From Chryseobacterium sp. CH25 (lineage in GTDB: Bacteria; Bacteroidota; Bacteroidia; Flavobacteriales; Weeksellaceae): a DNA stretch of 64,000 bases. Numbering within the stretch: position 1 is the first letter of the stretch; each line of letters starts with the position of its first letter. Shown here piece by piece: positions 54,443-63,765 of the stretch. Below the pieces are notes generated by a model. It was given only the letters and a program-made list of their open reading frames with translations. It did no database searches and was not told the DNA's origin. The stretch is from NCBI RefSeq assembly GCF_004119455.1, contig NZ_NRQT01000012.1:88035-152034 (forward strand), written 5' to 3'. The translations under genes and the position numbers were made by a program.

Positions 54443-54832
54443 ATGAAAATAGAACATATTGCCGTGTGGGTAAAAGACCTTGAAAAAACCAGAGCATTTT
54501 ATCAGAAATATTTCGGTGCGGTTTCCAACGAAAAGTATATAAATCCTGTCAAAAATTTTGAATCTTACTTTCTCAGTTTTGAGAATGGATGCCGCCTTGA
54601 AATCATGACCAGACCAGATCTTAAGGAAAGTGAAAATTCCTACGAGTATCAACAGTTCGGAATTATCCATTTTGCATTCTCTGCAGGAAGCAAAGGAAAA
54701 GTAAATGAGTTCACAGAAACTTTAAGAAATGACGGCTATACTATTGCCGGAGAACCAAGAACAACAGGTGATGGCTATTACGAAAGTGTCATCCTGGATC
54801 CGGAAAACAATATTATTGAAATAGTAGCCTAA
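54443..54832 (+). CDS. VOC family (glyoxalase-like) protein
   Basis: 129 residues, two betaalphabetabetabeta modules. Metal-ligand-type positions: MKIEHIAVWVKD, RLEIMTRP, GIIHFAFSAG and NIIEIVA at the C-terminus, matching lactoylglutathione lyase/fosfomycin-resistance type VOC proteins. Substrate cannot be told. Single gene with its own promoter box. Confidence 0.82.
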   Translation: MKIEHIAVWVKDLEKTRAFYQKYFGAVSNEKYINPVKNFESYFLSFENGCRLEIMTRPDLKESENSYEYQQFGIIHFAFSAGSKGKVNEFTETLRNDGYTIAGEPRTTGDGYYESVILDPENNIIEIVA

Positions 54833-55356
54833 CCCGTCATTGCTAGGAGCGCCAGAGACAATGCAATCTCTTTATTCTGACAAATCTTGTACTGTTACTG
54901 TTGGATAACGCAAGGGTGCAAAGAATTTTAAATAAAATACTGTTTTTAAGCGCAAGAAAATCGAAGATTTTCAGCTATCGCAAAATTGCTAATATTTTGC
55001 CACGAATGCACGAATGACCCGGCTCTAAACTCCTATGTGGCTTAAAAAAATAAAACAACATAGGAACATAGATTTTATCGGTGAAATTATATATTTATCA
55101 TTTTTATTCGAGCATTCGTGGCAATGATTTAGCGGTATACAATTTTATCGCAGATAAAATCCTTGCGCCTTAAAAGCGTGTAGGAAGAAAAATTTTTTGC
55201 GCCTTTGCGTTTTCCAACCTATAAAAAATACTCTTTCAAAGTGAAATTTGTGCATTTACACTCGTAAAAGCCATATTTTTTTATCAGTACCATAATTTAA
55301 CATCAATCCTCTTTCTAAAAATTTTATTCTCAACGAAATAATTCTATTTTTGTTAG
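54833..55356. other. repeat-word intergenic region
   Basis: About 520 bp without a gene. The words CACGAATGCACGAATGA (about 55000) and its partial inverse GCATTCGTGGCAATGA (about 55111), and TTTGCGCCTTTGCGTTTTCC (about 55196), are of the kind that recurs between Flavobacteriia genes. The right end holds the promoter box of the MoxR operon. No RNA gene recognised. Confidence 0.55.
55345..55352 (+). promoter_or_regulatory. -7 promoter box of the MoxR operon
   Basis: TATTTTTG fits TAnnTTTG. It overlaps the TTG at 55350 that would start the open frame as read, so transcription should begin at or just past 55357, where two ATGs occur (55357, 55360). Confidence 0.55.
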
Positions 55357-56006
55357 ATGATGGAACCCAAATCACCATTTTAGATACAATCTTTGTGCTG
55401 AGGAAGAACGAATGCATCACTCTTTTTTCTAATATTCAAACGATCTCCACGAAAGAAGAGCAAGAAGCAGAAGTATATTTTGAAGCAGAATTTGAAAAAG
55501 AAAGATTAGAATTTCTGTCCGATCAGCTAACCTGTAATACCACAGCGGCTGTTTGGGCTGCAAAAGTATTGTACCATAGTGCTCAGTTATACCTGATAAG
55601 GGAAAATACAGCAAACAATCTTGAAAGTCTCATTCCTAAGTTTAAAGGAAACAGAGATATTTCTTCTATTCTGTCTGCAGACTTATCATTAAGATTTCTT
55701 CCAGAAGTTATCATTGCCCTGAATTCAGTAGATCCTGAAGATCCGCTTATTAAAATGCTTGAAAACATCCTTACAGAATTTCACTATTCAGGGGTAGGGT
55801 ATGATCTTGATCTGGAAACAGTAAATTGGGAAGAAGAGCTCAAAGATAAAACCTACCGGAAATTATATCTGGAGAGAATTGTTGAAAAAAGAGACTATAA
55901 ACTGGCGGAAATTCCGTTGATCAATAAACTGCTTATGGCAGAATTTGGAATGCACAAAGAAGCATTCTGGAGAGAACTAAAAATAATAACAGAAGAAAAT
56001 CAATGA
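55357..56006 (+). pseudogene. first gene of the MoxR-vWA-propeller operon, probably frameshifted near its start
   Basis: The long frame runs from a TTG at 55350 to 56006 with no early ATG. The ATGs at 55357/55360 read MEPKSPF then stop at TAG; one more T in the T4 run 55378-55381 gives MEPKSPFLDTIFVLRKN and a 216-residue protein. No catalytic motif; a mixed helical/strand protein (EKERLEFLSDQLTCNTTAAVW). It may be the bpX0-like or an accessory component of the ternary system. Its last four bases overlap the MoxR start. If the frameshift is rejected, the TTG-start version gives 218 residues. Confidence 0.6.
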
Positions 56007-57136
56007 TACAGAATATCAATACGCTCAATACCGTTCTGAACTACGTAAAAGATACCTTTGTAGGTAAAAATGATGTCGTAGACCTGTTGGGAATCTGTCT
56101 TTTGGCAAGAGAAAATGCTTTTTTATACGGTCCTCCGGGAACAGCAAAGTCAGCCATTGTCAGAACTCTGGCTAAAACCGTAAAAGACGGAAAGAATTTT
56201 GAATATCTTTTAACCCGTTTTACAGAGCCGAATGAAATCTTCGGGCCTTTTGATATCAGAAAATTAAAAGAAGGTGAACTTTTGACCAATACCGAAGGAA
56301 TGATGCCTGAGGCTTCTATGGTTTTTCTGGATGAGATCTTCAATGCCAATTCTGCTATTTTGAATTCTCTTCTGATGGCGCTTAATGAAAAGATCTTCAA
56401 AAGAGGAAAAGAAACAAAACATTTACCCGCTTTAATGTTTGTAGGAGCCAGTAATGCTCTTCCGGAAGATGAAGCTCTGAATGCATTATTCGACCGTTTT
56501 CTGGTAAGAATCAATGTGGATTATGTTAATCCTGAGCTTTTACAGCAGGTACTTTTAGCAGGAAGAAAGCTGGAAAATGTAGAAGAGACAGAAATTCCTG
56601 AGATTCATGCCAATGAAATCAGAGAATTGCAGAACCTGTGCAGAACAATAGATTTAAAACCAATTTATGAAGTTTATCTGAATACGATCATGAGTCTCAG
56701 AAATACAGGAATTGCTATTTCAGATCGTAGAGCTGTGAAACTTCAGAACCTCATCGCTGCAAGTGCTCTTATTTGTGGAAGAAAAGAAGCTGTTCTTTCA
56801 GACCTTTGGGTTTTAAAACATATCTGGGATACAGAAGAGCAGATTGAAATTCTGGAAGGAATTATCAATAGAACCATTGAGAAAGACGATCACCCGAATT
56901 CTCATCCACAGGCGATGCAGAACAAAACTCCCAATCCGGAAGAGGTGATGAAGGATGTGAAAATTCTTGTGGATAAATGGAATCAGGGACCACTAAGCTT
57001 TGAAGAACAAAATGTAATCAAAGATAAACTGAGATATCTCCAGACCCGTTGTGACTGGATAAGAAACCCTGAACAAAAACAATACATTCAGCAGGAAATT
57101 GAAAGCTTATGGCAGAAAATTCTTCAGACAATATAA
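56003..57136 (+). CDS. MoxR-type AAA+ ATPase
   Basis: 377 residues. Walker A LYGPPGTAKS (41-50), Walker B SMVFLDEIFN (Asp110, Glu111), sensor-1 region GASNALPED (Asn151) and the MoxR-specific FDRFLVRI (Arg165). RavA-like MoxR ATPases act as chaperones with a vWA partner. The C-terminal helical region (about 190-377) is family-like but extended. Overlaps the previous gene by four bases and the next by 28, so it is the motor of this operon. Confidence 0.93.
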   Translation: MIQNINTLNTVLNYVKDTFVGKNDVVDLLGICLLARENAFLYGPPGTAKSAIVRTLAKTVKDGKNFEYLLTRFTEPNEIFGPFDIRKLKEGELLTNTEGMMPEASMVFLDEIFNANSAILNSLLMALNEKIFKRGKETKHLPALMFVGASNALPEDEALNALFDRFLVRINVDYVNPELLQQVLLAGRKLENVEETEIPEIHANEIRELQNLCRTIDLKPIYEVYLNTIMSLRNTGIAISDRRAVKLQNLIAASALICGRKEAVLSDLWVLKHIWDTEEQIEILEGIINRTIEKDDHPNSHPQAMQNKTPNPEEVMKDVKILVDKWNQGPLSFEEQNVIKDKLRYLQTRCDWIRNPEQKQYIQQEIESLWQKILQTI

Positions 57137-57852
57137 AAGAATTCTGGGCAGAAATTCCCCGTACAGATGAAGATTATCTGGGCTCTATCAGAGACTGGAA
57201 GAATGTGTATGTTGCAACGGATGATGAGATCATATGGCTCAAAGGATTTACAGATGAACAGGTATCAGCTTCAGAGCTTCACCAGTTACCTAACTTTTTA
57301 TTGTACGAACTGCGTGAAGGCCTTTTATTTAAAAAAGACGCATTGGTTCCCAGTAAAAAAATGAGAACGGCATTGCTTTGGATGCCTATTGACAAGGCTT
57401 TACGTCTTACTTTTCCCGCTTCCAATCAGAATTACTTCGGGATCAGTGAAAAAGTTCAGATAAGATTAAAGGAAAGTAATGAAGAACATCCTGTCATTGC
57501 TTTAATAAGCAAAATTACAGATATCAGAGAAAGTATTGCAGCGTTGCCAAAATTCAGGCTGGAAAAAATAGAATGGACTGTAATAGAAGATCAGGCTCTT
57601 TTTTTAGGAACTCCGCTATTAAGTCTTCCGGGAAAAACATATTGGACAAAAGACGGGCATCTTTTACCTTCCGGTTTTGATTTTGAGTTTAAAAATCTGA
57701 GTACCTTCTTGCAGCAGAAATATAATAAAGAGTTAGATGAGTGGCTGCTATGGGATGAGAACGGAAATTATCTTGCCATAAAGAAAACAGATTTCCGGCC
57801 ATTGTCCGTAAGTTCATTCCGTCTTACTGAAAAATCAAGAGAATGGAATTAA
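57109..57852 (+). CDS. MoxR-operon protein, bpX1-like
   Basis: 247 residues, no signal peptide or catalytic motif. Alternating strands with Trp/Tyr and a C-terminal beta-rich part (EWLLWDENGNYLAIKKTDF). Not a family I can name on its own, but order and overlaps (28 bases with MoxR, 10 with the next gene) put it in the set of associated domains of MoxR-vWA-propeller systems. Function unknown. Confidence 0.6.
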   Translation: MAENSSDNIKEFWAEIPRTDEDYLGSIRDWKNVYVATDDEIIWLKGFTDEQVSASELHQLPNFLLYELREGLLFKKDALVPSKKMRTALLWMPIDKALRLTFPASNQNYFGISEKVQIRLKESNEEHPVIALISKITDIRESIAALPKFRLEKIEWTVIEDQALFLGTPLLSLPGKTYWTKDGHLLPSGFDFEFKNLSTFLQQKYNKELDEWLLWDENGNYLAIKKTDFRPLSVSSFRLTEKSREWN

Positions 57853-60221
57853 AGGCATATTTCCAGTCCTATGAAAACTATTTCTGGGAATGGAAAACCG
57901 ATGAAGATGTTCCCGGGGATTCCGGGTATCATGAAAATAACCTCCTTTCCATTCCTGGAGTAGGAGCCATCGCTTATAGACCTTATGTGATAGAAATCCT
58001 TAAAGAGCTTCAGCCACAGGGATGGCCGCCGTTTGGAGCTTTATTGATGGTTTTATATGCTATGCAGGAAGGCTATACAGATTTTGCAACCCCTTTAAGA
58101 CATACTACAAAACTTTATAGTATTGAAAACTTTGAATTCAAGGCAGAAAAGCAAATTGAATTTCTCGAAAAGATAAAAGCACTTCCTAAAGCGTATAAGC
58201 AAAAACAGAATAAGATTGTATTACTGCAGACGCTGTTTAAAAATATCAATAATAGAGTATCTTCTGTTAACTCTGAACTTAATCTGAGAATTTACTACAA
58301 AAGGGCTTATGATATTGCTGTCTGTGCAGAAAAGCAGCCCGCTAAACTACCTATTTTAAGCCGGGATTTAAAAGCTTTGGACCTTAATGAAAGGTTCCCA
58401 ACCACACAATCCATCATTGATGCCATGAAAGAGTTAATTGAAGAACCCGAGCTGGATGATGAAGTGGTACAGGAAGAAGCTACTACAGATACAAATAAAG
58501 ATTTTATCAGAGAATTAATTGAAGAGCCCAAGACATTTCAGGTAGGAAGTCTTATCAAACGAATCTGGAGCGGACTTAAAATTCCGATGCGCCATCTTTC
58601 TCCCGGAGAACAGCCTATTGGAGGAATTTCTGATATGACCAATAAGGGAGATTTTCATAGAATGCTTTTGTCTGAATTTGCCAATGAAGATGACGTATTC
58701 ATGAACCGTGTGGCCAATAATGAAGCGTTATACATCCAAAGAGAAATACCGCCGGAAGAAAATATATTTGAAAGAATTATTCTGATTGATACCTCTCTAA
58801 GAAACTGGGGAACACCAAAAGTACTGGCCTTTGCTTCAGCTATTGCGGTGATTAAACATCCGAAAGCACATTCAGAATGTAAAGTGATGGCATTGGGACA
58901 GTCAGCAATCCCTATTTCGTTGAATAATATAGAAGCTGTCATTGAAAACCTCAATCAGGTAAGCCCGGTGCTGGAAGTTTCTGAAGCGTTGGAGAAGTTT
59001 TTTAACGAGGACTATCCTCAAAAAGATATTGAAGTGTTTTTCATCACCCATCAGGAGAACCTTGATGATGAAAAAATCCATAGAGCTGTTCACCAAAACA
59101 GAGATAAACTTAAATTTTTAGTGGCTACTACTTCAGATGGAGAAATTAATTTTTATAAACATCATCAGGGAGCAAGAAAACATATTCAGAAAATAAAACT
59201 CCCACTTCATGAACTGTGGGCTAATCCGCCACAACAAAAAAGAACAGAAATTAATTTAAATGGAAAGAAAACAGATCTTCCATTGAATTATTCAATTCTG
59301 TTTCCAACCCCGGTTAATCAGATTGCCCAGTTTCTATACGAAGGAGAATTCTTTATCCTGAGTTCAAAAAAACAATTGTTGAAAACTTATCTTTCAGACA
59401 ATTATTATGACAGGCATTCCTATGATTATTACAAAACTTTTCATGGCTGTGAAGTGATGATTGAGAATGTTTCTGTAAAGCCAACCGGGCAATTTGCACT
59501 GGCAAAAAATAAACAGCAGCATTTTATTCTCTGTCAATATCAGCCTGCCAGAAAATTAGTATCAAAGCTTAATCTTAATACAAGAGAGTATTCTGAAATG
59601 AATGTTACCGGACTGAATATTCCGGAAAACTACGTCTTGATCTATTTTGGAAAAAGCTTTTACCTTCATCAGTTTGATAATCCTCTGCTTTACAAGATCA
59701 ATATTGAAGGGAATACTTCTGTAGAACCTATTGATAATAAATATGATGATATAGATAAAAACACCACAAAAGTAAATGCTGAAGTGGCTAAATTGAACCG
59801 GAGCGGGTTGAAAATTATCGGAAACTTCAATAAAATTGGGATCAATGCTCATCACAATCTGGTTTTTTCAGGATATGAAATAAACAGTGTGTATGAAAAT
59901 ACCCTTAATCTTTATAAAAACAGATTCGATATCAGAATTTTTGCAGAGCAGAATAAAAATAAATATACCTTCCCGGATGGCAGTGAGATTATTGCAGATT
60001 CCCGTGGAGTGCTTACATTCAGAAGCAGTAATAAAGGAATAGAAGAATTTTATATGCCTACTACCGCATATGGATTCCTGGCCCTGGCTACGTATACAGA
60101 ATTCGGTGGTTCAGAATATTATCTTCCGGAACAGGCTCTGTTGAAGGTAAGAACGATGGATGAAATGTATAATCAATATTTGAAACCATTTATAGAGCAG
60201 ATTTTGGATTATGGAGCTTAG
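57843..60221 (+). CDS. vWA plus beta-propeller protein of the ternary system
   Basis: 792 residues. N-terminal helical part (about 1-200), an acidic linker with two LIEEP repeats (about 198-230), a vWA-like domain (about 295-460; ERIILIDTSLRNWG, MIDAS-like Asp316-Thr-Ser318), and a C-terminal run of beta blades (about 470-792; for example PTGQFALAKNKQQHFIL, SRGVLTFRSSNKGIEEF). The MIDAS is degenerate: a third Ser/Thr expected two residues on is not evident. The fold and order match the vWA-bpX component of MoxR-vWA-propeller conflict systems. Confidence 0.75.
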   Translation: MELKAYFQSYENYFWEWKTDEDVPGDSGYHENNLLSIPGVGAIAYRPYVIEILKELQPQGWPPFGALLMVLYAMQEGYTDFATPLRHTTKLYSIENFEFKAEKQIEFLEKIKALPKAYKQKQNKIVLLQTLFKNINNRVSSVNSELNLRIYYKRAYDIAVCAEKQPAKLPILSRDLKALDLNERFPTTQSIIDAMKELIEEPELDDEVVQEEATTDTNKDFIRELIEEPKTFQVGSLIKRIWSGLKIPMRHLSPGEQPIGGISDMTNKGDFHRMLLSEFANEDDVFMNRVANNEALYIQREIPPEENIFERIILIDTSLRNWGTPKVLAFASAIAVIKHPKAHSECKVMALGQSAIPISLNNIEAVIENLNQVSPVLEVSEALEKFFNEDYPQKDIEVFFITHQENLDDEKIHRAVHQNRDKLKFLVATTSDGEINFYKHHQGARKHIQKIKLPLHELWANPPQQKRTEINLNGKKTDLPLNYSILFPTPVNQIAQFLYEGEFFILSSKKQLLKTYLSDNYYDRHSYDYYKTFHGCEVMIENVSVKPTGQFALAKNKQQHFILCQYQPARKLVSKLNLNTREYSEMNVTGLNIPENYVLIYFGKSFYLHQFDNPLLYKINIEGNTSVEPIDNKYDDIDKNTTKVNAEVAKLNRSGLKIIGNFNKIGINAHHNLVFSGYEINSVYENTLNLYKNRFDIRIFAEQNKNKYTFPDGSEIIADSRGVLTFRSSNKGIEEFYMPTTAYGFLALATYTEFGGSEYYLPEQALLKVRTMDEMYNQYLKPFIEQILDYGA

Positions 60222-61908
60222 AATAAAACCTTTCCCGAAAAATATATACCCTAAAAAAGGACTTTTAATAAAAGGCTCCTCCCCAGTGGTATGGCTTCAG
60301 GAAATGGAAATATTGGGAATAAATCTGGATACAGTAAAGTCTTATGCCATTCCGGCCAATAGTCCTAATGTGCTGTATGGCTGTTTTCTTGTATTCAGCG
60401 ATCTTGCGCCTCAGGAAATTGGAAGAAATGCTTATTTCCAATGTGCTGATAACAGATTATTTATTCCGGAAAACACCTCATTTTATCCAAAAGTTAATCC
60501 TGAAGACTGGGATGTGGTAGATTCAGATTTTCTCATCATGCATCCTGAATTTGGACTGGTGAAATTATCAGAACAAATTGATTGGATCGAATTGATTCAA
60601 AATCCGGGAAAAATAGAAAAAAACATCAGAAAGCCATTGAACGGAGTTAAAATACCGCAAACCATAGAAAGCTATACGGTAGAAATGGATGATGAAAAAA
60701 TGTTGGAAGCATTACAGAAACCTCAAACCGAAGAAGAATGGATGAATAACCTGCCGTTTGATCTGAAGAAGGTAATGGCCGGAAATAAAAAAGAAATTGA
60801 AAAATATTTAAAATACATAGAAAAATATCCTGAAAGAGCCATAGATTTAGGAGTACCTTTAGATATTATGGGAACTTCCAGAGGAGATGGATTTGGTAAG
60901 TTCACCTGGCTGGAGGGATTATTTGGGAGCGCAGATGGTAAACAGGAAAGTACTGGTACCAGAAACTTCCGCAGAATATTCTGGGCTGTTATTGTCATTG
61001 CTATTGTTTTAAAAATAGCTTTCCCTTCCAGAGAAGACCAGTCTCAGCAGGAAGAGAGTGGAGTATCTTCAGGAAAAATTGTAACTGATGCAGTAAAAGC
61101 GCCTTCAGATATGATTGCCTTTCACTCAGGAGTCTCTGAAATAGACATGAAGATAGATTCCATGTATTTTAATGAAAGGAAAGGACTGTCTAATGAACTT
61201 CTGAATGCAGGAATACAGGAAAGTAAAACGGAGAAAGAAAAAGAAGAATATAAAAAGAGAGGCGGAAGAAATGTTAATGAAATTGGACATGATATTCAAA
61301 AGCTTAGCAATAAAGAGCATCAGAGCAGAGACTCCCTTAAAACAATCTATACGAAGAAAATAACAAAACATATTAAAGAAAGAAGCGAAGTGCTGAAACG
61401 GAAAATTTCAGACTCCTTAAAACAATATACAAAAGGAAAGCCGGTACATGGAGACGTTGTTAAATATATACTAAAGAAAAAACAGGTCCTGATGCAGGAC
61501 TCTTTAGGAAAATTGTACGGAACCATTGATATGGCTGATATGGCAGCTCCATCAACAATCAAAGATTCAAAAGTTAAAGGAGTGGAATCAGGTAGTAGCC
61601 CGTTTAAAAAAGACACTCCCGTTTCAGATATTGTATACATGGTGATTCTGATGATTGCAGCCGTTGGGTTATATTCCTTCCTGTTTAAAAATAAATCTTT
61701 AAATCTGGGTGGAGACAATGTTCCGGCTTGGGTGAAATTACTTTTGATTGCTATTCTGGTTGTGATGCTTGTGTATCTGTTTTATCCTTTGGTTAAAATG
61801 TTTGGGTATAACTGGTTTGTATGGATATTGGCTATTGGGGTAATGTTGCTGCTTTACCGGCTGTTCAGAGATGATAAAACCATTTTAAAATCCGATGATG
61901 ATGAATAA
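60211..61908 (+). CDS. membrane protein with N-terminal beta domain (bpX6-like)
   Basis: 565 residues. Soluble N-terminus (1-245; WLQEMEILGINLDTVKSYAI ... HPEFGLVKLSEQIDW), one helix about 252-268 (FWAVIVIAIVLKIAF), a long charged Lys/Glu-rich region (275-470) probably coiled coil, then three helices at about 485-555 (IVYMVILMIAAVGLYSF, LLLIAILVVMLVYLFY, FVWILAIGVMLLLY). It would anchor the ternary complex to the membrane. Overlaps both neighbours (11 and 14 bases). Confidence 0.65.
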   Translation: MELRIKPFPKNIYPKKGLLIKGSSPVVWLQEMEILGINLDTVKSYAIPANSPNVLYGCFLVFSDLAPQEIGRNAYFQCADNRLFIPENTSFYPKVNPEDWDVVDSDFLIMHPEFGLVKLSEQIDWIELIQNPGKIEKNIRKPLNGVKIPQTIESYTVEMDDEKMLEALQKPQTEEEWMNNLPFDLKKVMAGNKKEIEKYLKYIEKYPERAIDLGVPLDIMGTSRGDGFGKFTWLEGLFGSADGKQESTGTRNFRRIFWAVIVIAIVLKIAFPSREDQSQQEESGVSSGKIVTDAVKAPSDMIAFHSGVSEIDMKIDSMYFNERKGLSNELLNAGIQESKTEKEKEEYKKRGGRNVNEIGHDIQKLSNKEHQSRDSLKTIYTKKITKHIKERSEVLKRKISDSLKQYTKGKPVHGDVVKYILKKKQVLMQDSLGKLYGTIDMADMAAPSTIKDSKVKGVESGSSPFKKDTPVSDIVYMVILMIAAVGLYSFLFKNKSLNLGGDNVPAWVKLLLIAILVVMLVYLFYPLVKMFGYNWFVWILAIGVMLLLYRLFRDDKTILKSDDDE

Positions 61909-62920
61909 GCAGAAATTTATAGACAAGTTCATGGCTGCCTTTGTGCTGCTGGCCATGTTTAAGATCATCGGAATTGTAGCTCAGTTGTTTCATGAGAGCT
62001 TTTGGAGCGTTGTAGGAACTTTAGCAATTTTTCTCATTGTAGCATTTATCATTCTTATGGTGATCGCTTCCTTAAAAGATAAAGAGCAAAACAGACAGAA
62101 TTCAAGAAGAGGAGCCGCAGGAGGTGGAAATTTCTATTTGGAAAACTCATTGTTTGACAGAATACGAAGTAAATATGAAGATCTTGCCCAAAAATACATT
62201 GAAGAAAAAGAGTACAAAAAAGCAGCAAAAGTGTATATGAATCTGTTGCAGGATTATTACAGAGGAGCAAAAACTTTGGAAGATGGCGGGTTTTATAACG
62301 AAGCTGCTGCCGTGTATCTTAAAAAACTGAAAAGTAAATCAGATGCTGCTCATTGTTATGAAAAGGCAAGACAGTATAAAAAAGCCATTGACCTTTACAA
62401 AGAAATGGAGCAGAAAGAAAAAGTAGGAGACCTTTATAAAGAAATCAATGATCTGAAAAATTCCCATATCTATTACCAGATGGTAGCAGATGATTATACA
62501 AGCAATAATCAGATGGTAAAAGCATCATTGGTATACCGGAAGAAAATGGAAAAACCGGAAGAAGCCCAAAAAGTATTATTAAAAGGCTGGGAAGATGATA
62601 AGGATGCATTCAACTGTCTGAATAACTATTTTGCCAATATTTTTGAAATTAAAATACTCGAAAGGGAAATACAGACATTGTATGAAAAAACTCCGGCTCA
62701 CAAAAAGATGATCTATCTGGAAGCCATGAAGTATGAGTTTAAAAAAGACCCTAAACTACAATCCGTTACCAGAAAAATAGCCTACGAGATCATTGCCGAA
62801 AAAGTAGAAAACCGTTCAGAAATTGTCAACGAACTGAAGCATTTCAATCCTGATGATGAAGTAATCCTGAAAGATATTTCGAGGTTTAAGACAGGAAGAA
62901 ATAAAATGTTTAGAAATTAA
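61895..62920 (+). CDS. membrane protein with TPR-like repeats, last gene of the MoxR operon
   Basis: 341 residues. Two N-terminal helices (about 9-27 and 35-57), a basic Gly-rich linker (NSRRGAAGGG), then helix-turn-helix repeats of TPR type (EKEYKKAAKVYMNLLQDYYRGA, GFYNEAAAVYLKKL, ARQYKKAIDLYKEM). The repeats face the cytoplasm and would serve as a docking surface. Starts 14 bases before the end of the previous gene. Confidence 0.7.
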   Translation: MMMNKQKFIDKFMAAFVLLAMFKIIGIVAQLFHESFWSVVGTLAIFLIVAFIILMVIASLKDKEQNRQNSRRGAAGGGNFYLENSLFDRIRSKYEDLAQKYIEEKEYKKAAKVYMNLLQDYYRGAKTLEDGGFYNEAAAVYLKKLKSKSDAAHCYEKARQYKKAIDLYKEMEQKEKVGDLYKEINDLKNSHIYYQMVADDYTSNNQMVKASLVYRKKMEKPEEAQKVLLKGWEDDKDAFNCLNNYFANIFEIKILEREIQTLYEKTPAHKKMIYLEAMKYEFKKDPKLQSVTRKIAYEIIAEKVENRSEIVNELKHFNPDDEVILKDISRFKTGRNKMFRN

Positions 62921-63046
62921 AAGAGAAAAAATAGAATGAAAATTATGTGTTTGAAAAATACACAATTTGCCTGATAACAGCAATTTGAGAACCTTGTTTT
63001 TATTACACATCCTTGTGAGAATTATAAAATAATACCAAAAAAGATT

Positions 63047-63054
63047 TATCTTTG
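63047..63054 (+). promoter_or_regulatory. -7 promoter box before a small ORF
   Basis: TATCTTTG, a perfect TAnnTTTG, followed by GCACC; 13 bases before the ATG at 63067. Confidence 0.5.
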
Positions 63055-63066
63055 CACCAGAAAATT

Positions 63067-63195
63067 ATGACAATACAAAGAGCACATATCAATGCAGAAG
63101 TATGCAAAAGCCCATCAATACTGGGATTATTTGTATATGATGAGATGATATGGAATGAGGCGAAATGTGCTGACTTTGGAAATTATTTACTATAA
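63067..63195 (+). CDS. small ORF of unknown function
   Basis: 42 residues, ATG to TAA (MTIQRAHINAEVCKSPS ...). It lies between a TAnnTTTG box and a strong terminator, which suggests a transcribed unit, but no family is recognised. A short non-coding RNA is an alternative reading of the same span. Confidence 0.35.
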   Translation: MTIQRAHINAEVCKSPSILGLFVYDEMIWNEAKCADFGNYLL

Positions 63196-63225
63196 CCTTG
63201 TAAAAAATTAATCAAAATATTGCAG

Positions 63226-63254
63226 AAACGTCTCGAAAAATCGAGACGTTTTTT
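63226..63254 (+). terminator. strong rho-independent terminator
   Basis: AACGTCTCGA/TCGAGACGTT perfect 10-bp stem, AAAA loop, T6 run. Ends the small unit that starts near 63060. Confidence 0.85.
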
Positions 63255-63394
63255 GTTTTTTAGGTCAGAAATTATTTAGAATGAAAAAAATAACCATAAA
63301 CATGAAAATTTTTTAATCAACAATGCAACTTTAATACAATAAAATAGAGTGATAGACAAACCAATGAGAGACAGTCATTTAGGTAATTAAGATA

Positions 63395-63412
63395 TCCGCA
63401 ACATATTGCGGA
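63395..63412. repeat. short perfect inverted repeat
   Basis: TCCGCAA (63395-63401) CATA TTGCGGA (63406-63412): a 7-bp palindrome with a 4-base loop, with no T run. A possible operator or RNA hairpin. Confidence 0.4.
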
Positions 63413-63583
63413 CAGAAATCGCTTATTCTAAAAACTAATTATAATTAACTGATTATCAATAGTTTAATTTGAAAATTTATTTGCGAGTTAAAAAAAATCA
63501 TATTTACTTTGCAACCGAAAATTGAAAGCAACAGGTTTTCAGGATTCAATCAAAAATAATTTAAAAGCAAAAACAAAAATAAA

Positions 63584-63709
63584 ATGAAACAATTTCATAA
63601 CATACACAATCAATATTCAAGACTATTCGGACAAGAGCCGACAGATGTTGTATGTATTCTTGAAAGTGGAATTGTGGATAAAAGGTGCTTATATACGTGG
63701 GTCAGCTAA
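63584..63709 (+). CDS. small ORF upstream of the tRNA cluster
   Basis: 41 residues, ATG to TAA (MKQFHNIHNQYSRLFGQEPT ...). A promoter-like TTACTTTG lies about 75 bases upstream and a terminator follows. Function unknown; it may only be the leader of the tRNA transcript. Confidence 0.35.
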   Translation: MKQFHNIHNQYSRLFGQEPTDVVCILESGIVDKRCLYTWVS

Positions 63710-63733
63710 TGATCTTTTACGTTAAAAAATATG

Positions 63734-63763
63734 AAGCGCCTCCCGAAAAGAGGCGCTTTTTTT
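63734..63763 (+). terminator. terminator just upstream of the tRNA genes
   Basis: AAGCGCCTC/GAGGCGCTT 9-bp stem, 7-base loop, T7 run, ending three bases before the first tRNA. Confidence 0.8.
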
Positions 63764-63765
63764 AT

